Assembly: GCA_947495075.1 (NCBI GenBank)
Contig: CANLXH010000002.1
Coordinates: forward strand, 744,001 to 808,000
Source: an uncultured Croceitalea sp.
GTDB lineage: Bacteria; Bacteroidota; Bacteroidia; Flavobacteriales; Flavobacteriaceae
DNA: 64,000 bases
Direction: 5' to 3'
Both the position numbers and the translations under genes were made by a program. The notes under the pieces were generated by a model that was not told the DNA's origin, did no database searches, and worked only from the letters and a program-made list of their open reading frames with translations. Of this stretch, positions 44,931-53,510 are shown in pieces (position 1 is the stretch's first letter; each line of letters starts with the position of its first letter).

Positions 44931-46361
44931 ATGCCAACTAAGAAAAAAACTAAGATAGTTGCAACTCTAGGACCAGCAACAAGTAATAAAAAAGTTTTAA
45001 GACGTATGATGGAAGAAGGTGCAGATGTATTTCGCATCAACTTTTCCCATGCTAATTATGATGATGTTATCGAACGTATTAAAATGATTCGAGAACTTAA
45101 TGAGGAAACAGGAAAGCATACTTCTATTTTAGCGGATTTACAAGGACCTAAGCTAAGAGTTGGAGTAATGGGAGGTGAAGTCGTAGTTGCCCCTGGAGAC
45201 GAAATTTCTTTTTTCACCGGAAAACCTTTTGAAGGTAATTCTGAACGAGTTTACATGAACTATGACAATTTTCCTAAAGATGTTAAAGCTGGAGAACGTA
45301 TTTTATTAGATGATGGTAAACTAATGTTCGAGGTGCTTTCTACTAACGGGAAAGATGAGGTAAAAGCTAAAGTTATACAGGGAGGTCCTTTAAAATCTAA
45401 GAAAGGAGTTAACCTTCCAAACACCAATATATCACTGCCCGCACTAACAGAGAAAGATGTAAAGGATGCCATTTTTGCTATTTCTCAGGAAGTAGATTGG
45501 ATAGCCTTGTCCTTTGTGCGTTTTAGTCAAGATTTAATAGACCTTCAAAATATAATCAAGGAACATTCTGAGCATAAGATTCCAATAATTGCAAAAATTG
45601 AAAAGCCAGAAGCTGTAGAAAATATTGAAAAGATTGTTGCTTATTGCGATGGTTTAATGGTTGCACGTGGTGATTTGGGAGTTGAAGTTCCTGCTCATGA
45701 AGTTCCTCTAATCCAAAAGAAATTGGTTCTTACAGCCAAAAGGGCAAGAATACCTGTAATCATTGCGACACAGATGATGGAAACAATGATAACTAGTTTA
45801 ACACCAACAAGAGCAGAAGTAAATGATGTTGCAAACTCTGTTATGGATGGTGCCGATGCTGTAATGCTATCTGGAGAAACTTCAGTTGGTAATTATCCCG
45901 TTCAAGTAATTGAGAAGATGGCCAGCATTCTAAAAAGTGTGGAAGGCTCAGATTTGATATCCGTACCACAAAGTCCACCACATATTCGCACAAAAAGATA
46001 TATCACAAAATCTATTTGCTATCATGCATCTTTGATGGCAAATGAGATTCAAGCAGAAGCAATTTCTACCTTAACAAACAGTGGTTATACTGCCTTTCAG
46101 ATTTCAGCTTGGAGGCCAAGTTCTCATATTTTGGTATTTACTTCTAATAGAAGAATTTTAACTCAATTAAACCTCTTATGGGGGGTTAAAGCGTTCTTTT
46201 ATGATAAGTTTGTCTCAACGGATGATACCATAGAAGACGTGAATAAGATAGCCAATGAAAGAGGCTTTTTAAAGAAAGGTGATATGGTTGTTAGTTTGGC
46301 GGCAATGCCAATTAAAGCTAAAGGAATGGTAAACACCTTAAGAGTGACTGAAATGGAGTAG
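44931..46361 (+). CDS. pyk: Pyruvate kinase
   Basis: Last step of glycolysis, PEP plus ADP to pyruvate plus ATP. 476 residues. The start KTKIVATLGPATSNKKVLRRM, active-site IPIIAKIEKPEAVENIEKI, the MVARGDLGVEVPAHEVPLIQ segment and the C-terminal domain (HILVFTSNRRILTQL) are intact. It is 2 bp after the IPExxxVDY gene. Convergent with the PAS gene with only one base between stops. Confidence 0.97.
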   Translation: MPTKKKTKIVATLGPATSNKKVLRRMMEEGADVFRINFSHANYDDVIERIKMIRELNEETGKHTSILADLQGPKLRVGVMGGEVVVAPGDEISFFTGKPFEGNSERVYMNYDNFPKDVKAGERILLDDGKLMFEVLSTNGKDEVKAKVIQGGPLKSKKGVNLPNTNISLPALTEKDVKDAIFAISQEVDWIALSFVRFSQDLIDLQNIIKEHSEHKIPIIAKIEKPEAVENIEKIVAYCDGLMVARGDLGVEVPAHEVPLIQKKLVLTAKRARIPVIIATQMMETMITSLTPTRAEVNDVANSVMDGADAVMLSGETSVGNYPVQVIEKMASILKSVEGSDLISVPQSPPHIRTKRYITKSICYHASLMANEIQAEAISTLTNSGYTAFQISAWRPSSHILVFTSNRRILTQLNLLWGVKAFFYDKFVSTDDTIEDVNKIANERGFLKKGDMVVSLAAMPIKAKGMVNTLRVTEME

Positions 46362-46362
46362 C

Positions 46363-46884
46363 CTAGGCCACTTCTTTTTCAAATGCAATAAAGTTTACAA
46401 CTTTTCCAGTAATATCTTTAATAGGCATGCCTTTAATCCAACAATTATAGGTAGACCCATCTTTTCTGTAGTTAAGAATAGTAGCTTCAAAAGGAATCCG
46501 TTCTCTTACTGCTTTTCCAATTTTACGTGAGGTTTCTTGGCAAGTTAATTCTCCCTGGAACATTTTAGGTTTTTTGCCTATAAGTTCTTCAGAAGTATAT
46601 CCGTTCATCTGATGAATATTTTGTGAAGCGTGAACAATATTTAAAGAAGCATCCGTTACTACAACAATATGGTTTTTATCTAAAATTTCTTGCTTAAAAG
46701 GGATAGTGGCATCCCATTTATTTCCTTCAGCAAGTTTTGTGAATTTTACGATATCACTTAAACCTTCTCCAGTTATTCTAAACTGTTCTGCAAACAAGTC
46801 CCAGGTGGTAATTGGGAGGGCATTAAAACGCTGCCCATTATAGAATTTATGTGCAGCTTTATCGTAATGTTGTATCTCTTCCAT
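46363..46884 (-). CDS. PAS-domain protein, LOV-like but without the flavin cysteine
   Basis: A 173-residue single PAS-domain protein with no output domain, so it may act by protein interaction. The C-terminal half is the PAS core (HIVVVTDASLNIVHASQN, then YTSEELIGKKPKMFQGELTC). In LOV photoreceptors the equivalent of GKKPKMFQG reads GRNCRFLQG; here the photo-active cysteine is proline, so no LOV photocycle is expected. The N-terminal 80 residues have no recognised domain. Convergent with pyk. Confidence 0.8.
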   Translation of the reverse strand: MEEIQHYDKAAHKFYNGQRFNALPITTWDLFAEQFRITGEGLSDIVKFTKLAEGNKWDATIPFKQEILDKNHIVVVTDASLNIVHASQNIHQMNGYTSEELIGKKPKMFQGELTCQETSRKIGKAVRERIPFEATILNYRKDGSTYNCWIKGMPIKDITGKVVNFIAFEKEVA

Positions 46885-47047
46885 ACATCAATACTATAAA
46901 AAGTTGGAAATGCACTAAAATTTATGGGAAGGATTAACATTTTTGTTCAATCTATTCCGCTCAAATTGATGCATATTGTCTGTAAGAATCAACAGAAAAA
47001 ATGGACTAATAGGTTAATTTTATTGACTTTCAATCATAAATACAATT

Positions 47048-47896
47048 ATGAAATTAGAATTTAGAGAAAATAAATTAAACTCTATCTTAGGTTTAACAGA
47101 TGACATTAAGAATAATGAAAAACGATTTTCTCTAACAGACGGGACCATTAAATTGCTATGGAATAGGAATAAAGAAGCTGTTTGTATAGAAGTAGATGGA
47201 ATTCACTTTAATTTACTTCCTAACCAAATAGTAACCACTACTTATTTACAGCATATTTCTTTTAATAAATCTAAACTTCCACTGACTGCATTTTTATTTA
47301 ATAGAGAATTTTATTGTATTTCTGATCATGATGAAGAGGTTTCGTGTAATGGAATTTTGTTTTTTGGAACACAAGATTTACCAGTTATTACAATTCCGCC
47401 AGAACAACAAAAACGATTCGATAGTTTATATGATGTTTTTGTAGAAGAATTTTCTACGCCAGATAAGATACAAGGAGACATGCTTCAAATGATGCTCAAG
47501 AGACTTATTATTATGAGCACCCGTTTGGCAAAACAACAACTTATCGTTAAAGAACTTAATAATGACCAAATAGATGTGATTCGTAAATTTAATTATTTGG
47601 TTGACCTTCATTACAAGACCAAAAGAAAAGTAAGTGATTATGCAGACCTTCTTTTTAAATCCCCTAAAACACTTTCTAATCTTTTTTCAATTTATAACCA
47701 TAAGTCTCCACAACAGATTATTTTAGATAGGTTAGCACTAGAGGCAAAACGTCTCATCCACTTTACAGATAAGCAAAATCAGGAAATAGCTTATGACTTA
47801 GGTTTTAATGATCCAGCGCATTTTAGTCGTTTTTTTAAAAAAATGACCCAATTAACACCTTCACAATACCGGGAAAAGGCTGAATTTTCTACCTAA
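47048..47896 (+). CDS. AraC-family transcriptional regulator
   Basis: A 282-residue regulator with an N-terminal cupin-like sensor region (about residues 20-150) and a C-terminal AraC DNA-binding domain. The first helix-turn-helix is KVSDYADLLFKSPKTLSNLF, and the second ends LGFNDPAHFSRFFKKMTQLTPSQYR. Single-domain, unlike the tandem regulator at 5829-6881. It is likely to govern the small redox group (47986-49137) that follows on the same strand, inferred from position. Confidence 0.92.
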   Translation: MKLEFRENKLNSILGLTDDIKNNEKRFSLTDGTIKLLWNRNKEAVCIEVDGIHFNLLPNQIVTTTYLQHISFNKSKLPLTAFLFNREFYCISDHDEEVSCNGILFFGTQDLPVITIPPEQQKRFDSLYDVFVEEFSTPDKIQGDMLQMMLKRLIIMSTRLAKQQLIVKELNNDQIDVIRKFNYLVDLHYKTKRKVSDYADLLFKSPKTLSNLFSIYNHKSPQQIILDRLALEAKRLIHFTDKQNQEIAYDLGFNDPAHFSRFFKKMTQLTPSQYREKAEFST

Positions 47897-47985
47897 GGGA
47901 AATTTTGGTAAGTGGTCGGGAAATCACTACTAACAAACAGGCTTTGTTTAGCGACATCTTTGCAGTGTAATTAAAATTAATAGCA

Positions 47986-48147
47986 ATGAATGTAGCACAG
48001 AAGTCGATTTTTAATCTTATTGAGATATTTAGAACATCTAAAAAACCCGCAGTACAAATCATTTCAGCTGAAGGACATTGCGAGAAAAAATACCATCATG
48101 ATTTTTATTGTGATGTAGAGAAACCATTTATAGAACAATTTAAATAA
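47986..48147 (+). CDS. Small 53-residue protein
   Basis: A frame from ATG 47986 to TAA 48147. It contains an IFNLIEIFRTSKKPAVQII segment and a cysteine/histidine-rich stretch (HCEKKYHHDFYCD) that could bind a metal. It stops 8 bp before the next gene, and its spacing to the AraC gene is normal. I do not recognise a family. Modest evidence: start, spacing and an unusual Cys/His cluster. Confidence 0.5.
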   Translation: MNVAQKSIFNLIEIFRTSKKPAVQIISAEGHCEKKYHHDFYCDVEKPFIEQFK

Positions 48148-48155
48148 ATAAAACT

Positions 48156-48704
48156 ATGAGCACATTTAATATACCTAAAAGAGAAGAAGTAAGTAGTAAC
48201 AATCAAGCAATTTTTGACAACTTAGAAAAAGCTGTTGGTTTTGTGCCTAACCTATTCGCAACCTATGCGCATTCAGAAAATGCATTAGGTAATTATCTAA
48301 ACCTATCAAATGCTAAAACGTCTTTAAAGACAAAAGAAAAAGAAGTTGTGAATTTAGCTGTTAGTGAAGTAAATAATTGTGTTTACTGTTTGTCTGCGCA
48401 TACCGCCATAGGAAAAATGAATGGATTTACAGATGAACAAATATTAGAATTAAGAGCTGGAGAAGCCTCTTTTGATAACAGACTAGATGCTTTAGCAAAA
48501 CTGGCAAAGAACATAACAGAGAATAGAGGAGCGACAAGTCCAGAAGTATTAGAGAACTTCTTTGAAGCAGGATGGACCAAAGAAAACCTAATAGACACTA
48601 TAGTTTTAGTAGGAGATAAGACTATATCTAACTATATAAACAATACAACTGAAGTTCCAGTTGATTTTCCAATAGCGCAACCATTAAAAGTTGCAACAGT
48701 ATAA
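48156..48704 (+). CDS. Carboxymuconolactone decarboxylase/AhpD-family protein
   Basis: A 182-residue member of the AhpD-like fold. The redox motif is NNCVYCLSAHTAIGKM (CxxC with following His). GFVPNLFATYAHSENAL is typical of the peroxidase-related subgroup. It is the second such gene in the window (the first at 9857-10459). It sits between the 53-residue protein and an exported cupredoxin-like gene, all on one strand downstream of an AraC regulator, a plausible stress operon. Confidence 0.9.
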   Translation: MSTFNIPKREEVSSNNQAIFDNLEKAVGFVPNLFATYAHSENALGNYLNLSNAKTSLKTKEKEVVNLAVSEVNNCVYCLSAHTAIGKMNGFTDEQILELRAGEASFDNRLDALAKLAKNITENRGATSPEVLENFFEAGWTKENLIDTIVLVGDKTISNYINNTTEVPVDFPIAQPLKVATV

Positions 48705-48732
48705 TTAAGTATTAATTTTAAAAACAATAAAG

Positions 48733-49137
48733 ATGAAAAAAGTAGTAGCAATTTTAGTATTAGCAGTAGGAACAGTTTTTACAGCTAACGCTCAGGATAA
48801 AATGATGAAGGATAAGATGACGAGTAAGGCTGTAAAAACAATCTCATTAGAACAGACAGAGGGAGAATTTACCCAGAAGCAAGTAACAGTATCTGAAGGT
48901 ACTTACATATTTGAAATTGCCAATAATGGAGTAGATCATAATGTTGGTTTTGTATTGGTAGAAAAAGGGAAAGACATTAGCGATGCAAAGAATCATATTC
49001 AGACAGCTTATGTAACAGCACCAGTAGGGACTAATTCTACTCAAACTTCTAAAGCAACAACATTAAGTAAGGGAGAGTATGTTTATTTTTGTCCTTTGAA
49101 CCCAACATCAACTGATAATACGTTGATAGTAAAATAA
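48733..49137 (+). CDS. Exported cupredoxin-like protein with incomplete copper site
   Basis: A 134-residue exported protein with signal peptide (VVAILVLAVGTVFTANAQ), then a Met/Lys-rich linker (DKMMKDKMTSK) and a cupredoxin fold (EGTYIFEIANNGVDHNVGF). The canonical type-1 copper site needs His...Cys...His...Met. The first His (VDHNV) and the Cys (VYFCPLN) are present, but the later His and Met are replaced (PTSTDNTL), so a normal blue-copper site is unlikely. It has a terminator after its stop. Confidence 0.85.
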   Translation: MKKVVAILVLAVGTVFTANAQDKMMKDKMTSKAVKTISLEQTEGEFTQKQVTVSEGTYIFEIANNGVDHNVGFVLVEKGKDISDAKNHIQTAYVTAPVGTNSTQTSKATTLSKGEYVYFCPLNPTSTDNTLIVK

Positions 49138-49157
49138 GTTTTTAAGTGTTTAAAAAG

Positions 49158-49190
49158 CCCTGTAACTTTTATAGTGACAGGGTTTTTTTT
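49158..49190. terminator. Bidirectional terminator between cupredoxin and TetR genes
   Basis: Stem CCCTGT/ACAGGG (49158-49163 and 49177-49182), followed by eight T residues on the plus strand. The opposite strand also has a T-rich flank, so it can end both convergent transcripts. Confidence 0.8.
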
Positions 49191-49770
49191 ATTGTATTAA
49201 TTTAGATTCTGCAAATAAAGAAGGTGCTATACTCTTTGCAAGGTGAATAGGCCAATCGTTTTTATGAAGATGGCTTTCTGTAATTGCACTCTCATAAAGA
49301 AGATAAATACCCCCTGATATTTTCTCAGTTTCCGCAATCGAAATATTAGCGATATTATCTCCAACAATTTCTCCTAAGAACAGTAGGAGCTCTTTTTTTT
49401 GACGTTGAATTACACTTAAGATTTTTTGATTTTCAGGAGGCAACTCAGCTAAAGTTTTTATACCCCAACACCCGTAAAAATCTCCTTTACGATATAGCTC
49501 CCTTAAATAGTCAAAAATACTTAGCAATTGTTGTCTACTTGAATTTGCTTTAGGAATAAATTCTTTTAAATCTTCTAGAAAACTTTTATGTCTTTGTTCT
49601 AAATAAGCAACACAAATATCTTCTTTGGACTTAAAGTGATGGTAAAGCGTGGCCTTAGCAATTTCAGATTTAGCTATAATTTCATTAATACCAGTGGAAT
49701 TGTAACCATTAACATAAAAAAGCTTGCTTGCGACATTAATAATATGTTGCTTAATATTAGTTTTCTTCAT
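49189..49770 (-). CDS. TetR/AcrR-family regulator
   Basis: A 193-residue repressor-type protein. The helix-turn-helix lies in the first 50 residues (TGINEIIAKSEIAKATLYHHFKSKEDI) with the AxxTLYHHF recognition helix. The C-terminal ligand domain contains FYGCWGIKTLAELP, usual in the YcdC-like group. It is divergent from the small membrane export gene at 49926 and may regulate it. Ligand unknown. Confidence 0.92.
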   Translation of the reverse strand: MKKTNIKQHIINVASKLFYVNGYNSTGINEIIAKSEIAKATLYHHFKSKEDICVAYLEQRHKSFLEDLKEFIPKANSSRQQLLSIFDYLRELYRKGDFYGCWGIKTLAELPPENQKILSVIQRQKKELLLFLGEIVGDNIANISIAETEKISGGIYLLYESAITESHLHKNDWPIHLAKSIAPSLFAESKLIQ

Positions 49771-49925
49771 GCTTTAAAAATACTAAAAAAGACTGGTCTG
49801 TCTATCTTGTAAATCACTATTTTTCCTTTCGAGTTACGAGAATTTCTAACATTTTGGGATTACTAAAAAATTTAATCAATTTTTAGGCTTTATAGTAGAG
49901 TATAAAGTATTTTTCAAACGTAGCT

Positions 49926-50396
49926 TTGCAGCAAATTATAGCTGTGGTCGAAGATTTAATTATCTCTATACTTTGGAGTATTTCGCCCTTTGGGGAATCT
50001 AAAGTTGGCATCCCTTACGGGATTGCGAAAGGTGTAAATAGTTACTTGGTTTTTTTTGCCTGCTTTTTAGCAAATCTATTAGTCTTTCCTATAATGATGT
50101 TCTTTTTAGATTATGTGAACAAAATTCTTGTACAATGGCGACCTTATAAGAAAGCAGCAGTTTGGGTAGCACAACGAGCAAAAATCGGGAGTAGAGATAA
50201 GATTAAAAAGTTTGGTTTTTTTGGACTTGTGCTATTTGTAATGGTTCCTTTGCCAGGGACCGGGGTCTATGCAGGGACTATTGCCGCTTATCTATTTAAA
50301 ATAGAACGCAAAAAGGCATTTATGGCAAACGCTGTTGGCATTTTCTTTTCTTCAATAATAATATGGTTTTTAACTGTTTCTGTTAAGGGATTTTAA
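49926..50396 (+). CDS. Small multi-drug export family membrane protein
   Basis: A 156-residue protein with four membrane helices. The conserved segments SPFGESKVGIPYGIAKGVN and VPLPGTGVYAGTIAAYLF match the COG2426-type small export family, whose substrates are unclear. No ATG is usable; TTG 49926 lies inside a TAGCTTTG promoter-like box (49921-49928), so GTG 49944 (VVEDLIISIL) may be the true start. Divergent from TetR. The 3' end overlaps the convergent dinB by 4 bp. Confidence 0.82.
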   Translation: MQQIIAVVEDLIISILWSISPFGESKVGIPYGIAKGVNSYLVFFACFLANLLVFPIMMFFLDYVNKILVQWRPYKKAAVWVAQRAKIGSRDKIKKFGFFGLVLFVMVPLPGTGVYAGTIAAYLFKIERKKAFMANAVGIFFSSIIIWFLTVSVKGF

Positions 50397-51499
50397 AAAT
50401 CAAAACGCAATTGCACGGATAACTGATCTGGTTGTGTATCTTTTTTGGGTTTCTTTTTATCTGTGTTAAGGTTTGCCAATGAAATGCCTAGCAAGCGTAC
50501 GGAATTTTCTAAACTTTCCTGATATAAAAGCTCTTTTGCGGTTTCTAGAATTAAGTCTTTTTTAGCTATAAAATAAGGAAGCGTTTTGCTACGGGTCTGG
50601 AGCGTAAAATCACTGTACTTAATTTTAAGTGTAATTGTCTTTCCTGCGATTTTAGATTTTTGAAGTCGTCTATCTAGCTCAACAGCTATATTTTCAAGCT
50701 TTTCAAGCATGAAAATTTCACTACTAAGGTTTTCGTTAAAAGTACGTTCTGCACCTACAGATTTTGGAATCCGGTGAGGCTTAACTTCGCTTAAGTGAAT
50801 ACCACGAACAACATCGTAATAAAACTTACCGCTTTTGCCAAAGTTGGTATCAAGAAACTCAAGAGGCTTTTGTTTCAAATCCTTACCAGTGAAAATGCCT
50901 AGTTTGTACATCTTTTCTGCAGTTACTTTACCCACTCCATAGAATTTACGAATTTCCAGGTCTTCTAGAAATTTTAGTACCTCTTCTGGGTTTACAGTTT
51001 TTTGGCCATTAGGTTTGTTATAATCGCTAGCTATTTTAGCAATGAATTTATTAATAGAAATTCCTGCAGAAGCCGTAAGACCAGTTTTGTCAAGTATTTT
51101 TCCACGAATTTCTTCTGCGATTAAGGTAGCAGACGGATTTCCCTTTTTATTTTGAGTAACGTCTAAATAAGCTTCATCTAAAGAAAGAGGCTCTACTAAA
51201 TCTGTATACTCAAAAAAGATGCTTCTAACTTGTTGGGAAACCTCCTTGTAACGTTCGTATCTGGGTTTTACAAAGATTAAATCAGGACAATTGCGTTGCG
51301 CGATATAACCACTTATGGCACTGCGAACACCAAATTTACGTGCTTCATAACTAGCAGCGGAGACGACCCCGCGTTTAGAACCTCCACCAACAGCGATAGG
51401 TTTTCCTTTAAGTTCAGGATTGTCATGTTGTTCTACAGATGCATAAAAAGCATCCATATCTACATGAATAATCTTTCGTAATGGAAAATCAAAGCCCAT
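50393..51499 (-). CDS. dinB: DNA polymerase IV (Y-family)
   Basis: Translesion DNA polymerase. 368 residues. The catalytic aspartates are in HVDMDAFYASVEQ and PLSLDEAYLDVT; the thumb HhH region (RKFYGVGKVTAEKMYKLG) and the little-finger domain (SVGAERTFNENLSSEIFML) follow. The C-terminus has QLSVQLRF, which fits a beta-clamp binding motif. No LexA-type operator is visible nearby. Divergent from the CYTH gene. Confidence 0.95.
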   Translation of the reverse strand: MGFDFPLRKIIHVDMDAFYASVEQHDNPELKGKPIAVGGGSKRGVVSAASYEARKFGVRSAISGYIAQRNCPDLIFVKPRYERYKEVSQQVRSIFFEYTDLVEPLSLDEAYLDVTQNKKGNPSATLIAEEIRGKILDKTGLTASAGISINKFIAKIASDYNKPNGQKTVNPEEVLKFLEDLEIRKFYGVGKVTAEKMYKLGIFTGKDLKQKPLEFLDTNFGKSGKFYYDVVRGIHLSEVKPHRIPKSVGAERTFNENLSSEIFMLEKLENIAVELDRRLQKSKIAGKTITLKIKYSDFTLQTRSKTLPYFIAKKDLILETAKELLYQESLENSVRLLGISLANLNTDKKKPKKDTQPDQLSVQLRFDF

Positions 51500-51527
51500 A
51501 CATCAAATTTAGGCTATATTTAGATGG

Positions 51528-52004
51528 ATGAAACATATAGAAGTAGAGCGAAAATTTTTGGTAAAATCAGACACTTATAAAAGGGAAGTTAAATCCCGAA
51601 CCAAAATTATTCAAGGCTTTTTAAATACGGACCCAGAAAGGACAGTACGTGTTAGAATTAGAGGAGATGAGGGCTACTTAACTGTAAAAGGAAAAAGTAA
51701 CGCTACAGGCACCACCCGTTTTGAATGGGAAAAGGAAATTAGATATAAAGAAGCCGCTAGTTTAATAGATTTATGTGAACCTAGTGTTCTTGAAAAAATA
51801 CGTTTTGAAGTTTCAGTGGGGAAACACATTTTTGAAGTTGACGAATTTTTAGGTCTTAATAAGGGATTAGTAGTTGCTGAAATTGAATTGCAACATGAAA
51901 ATGAGGCTTTTGAAAAACCAGACTGGTTGGGAGAAGAGGTAACGGGACAAATAAAATATTACAATTCACAATTGAGCAAGAAACCTTATTCAAATTGGAA
52001 ATAA
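51528..52004 (+). CDS. CYTH-domain triphosphate tunnel enzyme
   Basis: A 158-residue CYTH protein with the ExExK motif at the N-terminus (HIEVERKFLV). Beta-strand motifs of the tunnel (RTVRVRIRGDEGYLTVKG, TTRFEWEKEI, VVAEIELQHENE) are present. Such proteins are triphosphatases or related phosphohydrolases in bacteria. Followed by the convergent hypothetical gene with a 12-bp gap. Confidence 0.92.
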   Translation: MKHIEVERKFLVKSDTYKREVKSRTKIIQGFLNTDPERTVRVRIRGDEGYLTVKGKSNATGTTRFEWEKEIRYKEAASLIDLCEPSVLEKIRFEVSVGKHIFEVDEFLGLNKGLVVAEIELQHENEAFEKPDWLGEEVTGQIKYYNSQLSKKPYSNWK

Positions 52005-52015
52005 GTTTTTAAGTT

Positions 52016-52411
52016 CTATTCAGCAAGAATTCCATCTTGCTCCAAAAGAGGAATTTGAACTAAATTCTTTTCAGAAACACTATTTTTCTCAAAAAGAAAA
52101 CGTTTTTCATACAACTTATCATCAGCATAATAGGTTACATAAAATTCATTGGTCAAACCTAGTACGTCTTCGGTTACCATTTCTATCTTTTCATATTCTT
52201 TGGCTTTTACAAGACCAAAAGCATAACGCATGGTTGAGGTTTTGCGGTCGCCATCGTATCCTTTAGATACCACTAGTGCCATTTCAATAGGCGTTTCACG
52301 ATTGTTTAAAATATAGGCATTCCAGTCTTTGGAAAGAAATTCTTTATTCCACTCATGTACTATAGCTACATAAACATCCTTAACAATAGGGACTTCTATA
52401 TCCTTTTTCAT
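52016..52411 (-). CDS. Conserved hypothetical protein downstream of pheS
   Basis: A 131-residue cytosolic protein with no recognised domain. Its beta-rich pattern (DVYVAIVHEWNKEFLSK, PIEMALVVSKGYDGDRKTS, YAFGLVKAKEYEKIEMVTED) looks like one compact domain. Homologs I recall are placed next to pheS and sometimes mislabelled as a PheRS subunit. It is 9 bp downstream of pheS and probably co-transcribed. Function unknown. Confidence 0.8.
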   Translation of the reverse strand: MKKDIEVPIVKDVYVAIVHEWNKEFLSKDWNAYILNNRETPIEMALVVSKGYDGDRKTSTMRYAFGLVKAKEYEKIEMVTEDVLGLTNEFYVTYYADDKLYEKRFLFEKNSVSEKNLVQIPLLEQDGILAE

Positions 52412-52420
52412 AAAGTGGTA

Positions 52421-53440
52421 CTATAACGCACTTCTAAACTGCTCTAAAAACCGCACATCATTTTCGCTCAATAAACGAATATCAGAAATTTGATGAAGTA
52501 ATAGTGCGATACGATCTATACCCATACCAAAAGCAAAACCTGAGTAGACTTCAGGGTCTATGCCGCAATTGGTTAAAACATTAGGATCTACCATTCCACA
52601 GCCCATAATTTCTAACCAACCTGTTCCTTTGGTCATTTTATAGTCTGTTTCGGTTTCTAGTCCCCAATACACATCTACTTCTGCACTTGGTTCTGTAAAT
52701 GGGAAATACGAAGGGCGAAGTCTAATTTTTGACTTCCCAAATAGCTCTGAAGTAAAGTATTGTAGCGTTTGCTTTAAATCAGCAAATGAAACATCCTTGT
52801 CAACGTAAAGCCCTTCTACCTGATGGAAAAAGCAGTGCGAACGAGCCGAGATAGCCTCGTTTCTGTATACCCTGCCTGGAGAAATAGTTCGAATAGGAGG
52901 TTTGTTATTCTCCATATAACGCACTTGTACCGATGAGGTGTGAGTACGCAGTAAAATATCTGGATCTGTTTGTATAAAAAATGTATCCTGCATATCTCTG
53001 GCAGGATGATATTCTGGTAAATTCAGTGCCGTAAAATTATGCCAATCATCTTCTATTTCTGGACCTTCAGACACATTAAAACCAATTCTTGAAAAAATAT
53101 CGATAATCTGGTTTTTTACGATTGAAATAGGGTGTCTTGCACCAATTTCTATAGGTTCCCCAGGGCGGGTTAAATCACCATATTTACCCGTAGTATCTAA
53201 TTGATTTTCTAATGCTGCCTTCAAGGAATTTACCTTTTCAGTAGCAGTAATCTTTAACTGATTGATAACCTGTCCAAACTCCTTTTTCTGCTCATTAGGA
53301 ACATTCTTAAATTCAGCAAAGAAGTCATTAAGCAAGCCTTTCTTACCTAGATACTTAATTCGGAAATTCTCAATTTCATCTTTTGAAGTAGAAGAGAACT
53401 TTTCAACTTCAGCCAAATGTTCTTTTATGGTCTCAATCAT
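52421..53440 (-). CDS. pheS: Phenylalanine--tRNA ligase alpha subunit
   Basis: Catalytic subunit of the (alpha-beta)2 PheRS. ATG 53440 gives 339 residues; an in-frame GTG four codons upstream is disregarded. The N-terminal coiled-coil (IKEHLAEVEKFSSTS, RIKYLGKKGLL) is followed by class II motifs: motif 1 HPISIVKNQIIDIFSRIGF, motif 2 RTISPGRVYRNEAISARSHC and motif 3 GFAFGMGIDRIALLLHQ. The beta subunit gene pheT is not in this window. Followed by the hypothetical gene. Confidence 0.96.
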   Translation of the reverse strand: MIETIKEHLAEVEKFSSTSKDEIENFRIKYLGKKGLLNDFFAEFKNVPNEQKKEFGQVINQLKITATEKVNSLKAALENQLDTTGKYGDLTRPGEPIEIGARHPISIVKNQIIDIFSRIGFNVSEGPEIEDDWHNFTALNLPEYHPARDMQDTFFIQTDPDILLRTHTSSVQVRYMENNKPPIRTISPGRVYRNEAISARSHCFFHQVEGLYVDKDVSFADLKQTLQYFTSELFGKSKIRLRPSYFPFTEPSAEVDVYWGLETETDYKMTKGTGWLEIMGCGMVDPNVLTNCGIDPEVYSGFAFGMGIDRIALLLHQISDIRLLSENDVRFLEQFRSAL

Positions 53441-53510
53441 GATTGATGGCACTATTAGCGGACAAATTTAGTTCTTTTTTAATCCTTCTCCTAGTTTTGA
53501 TAAATATAGG

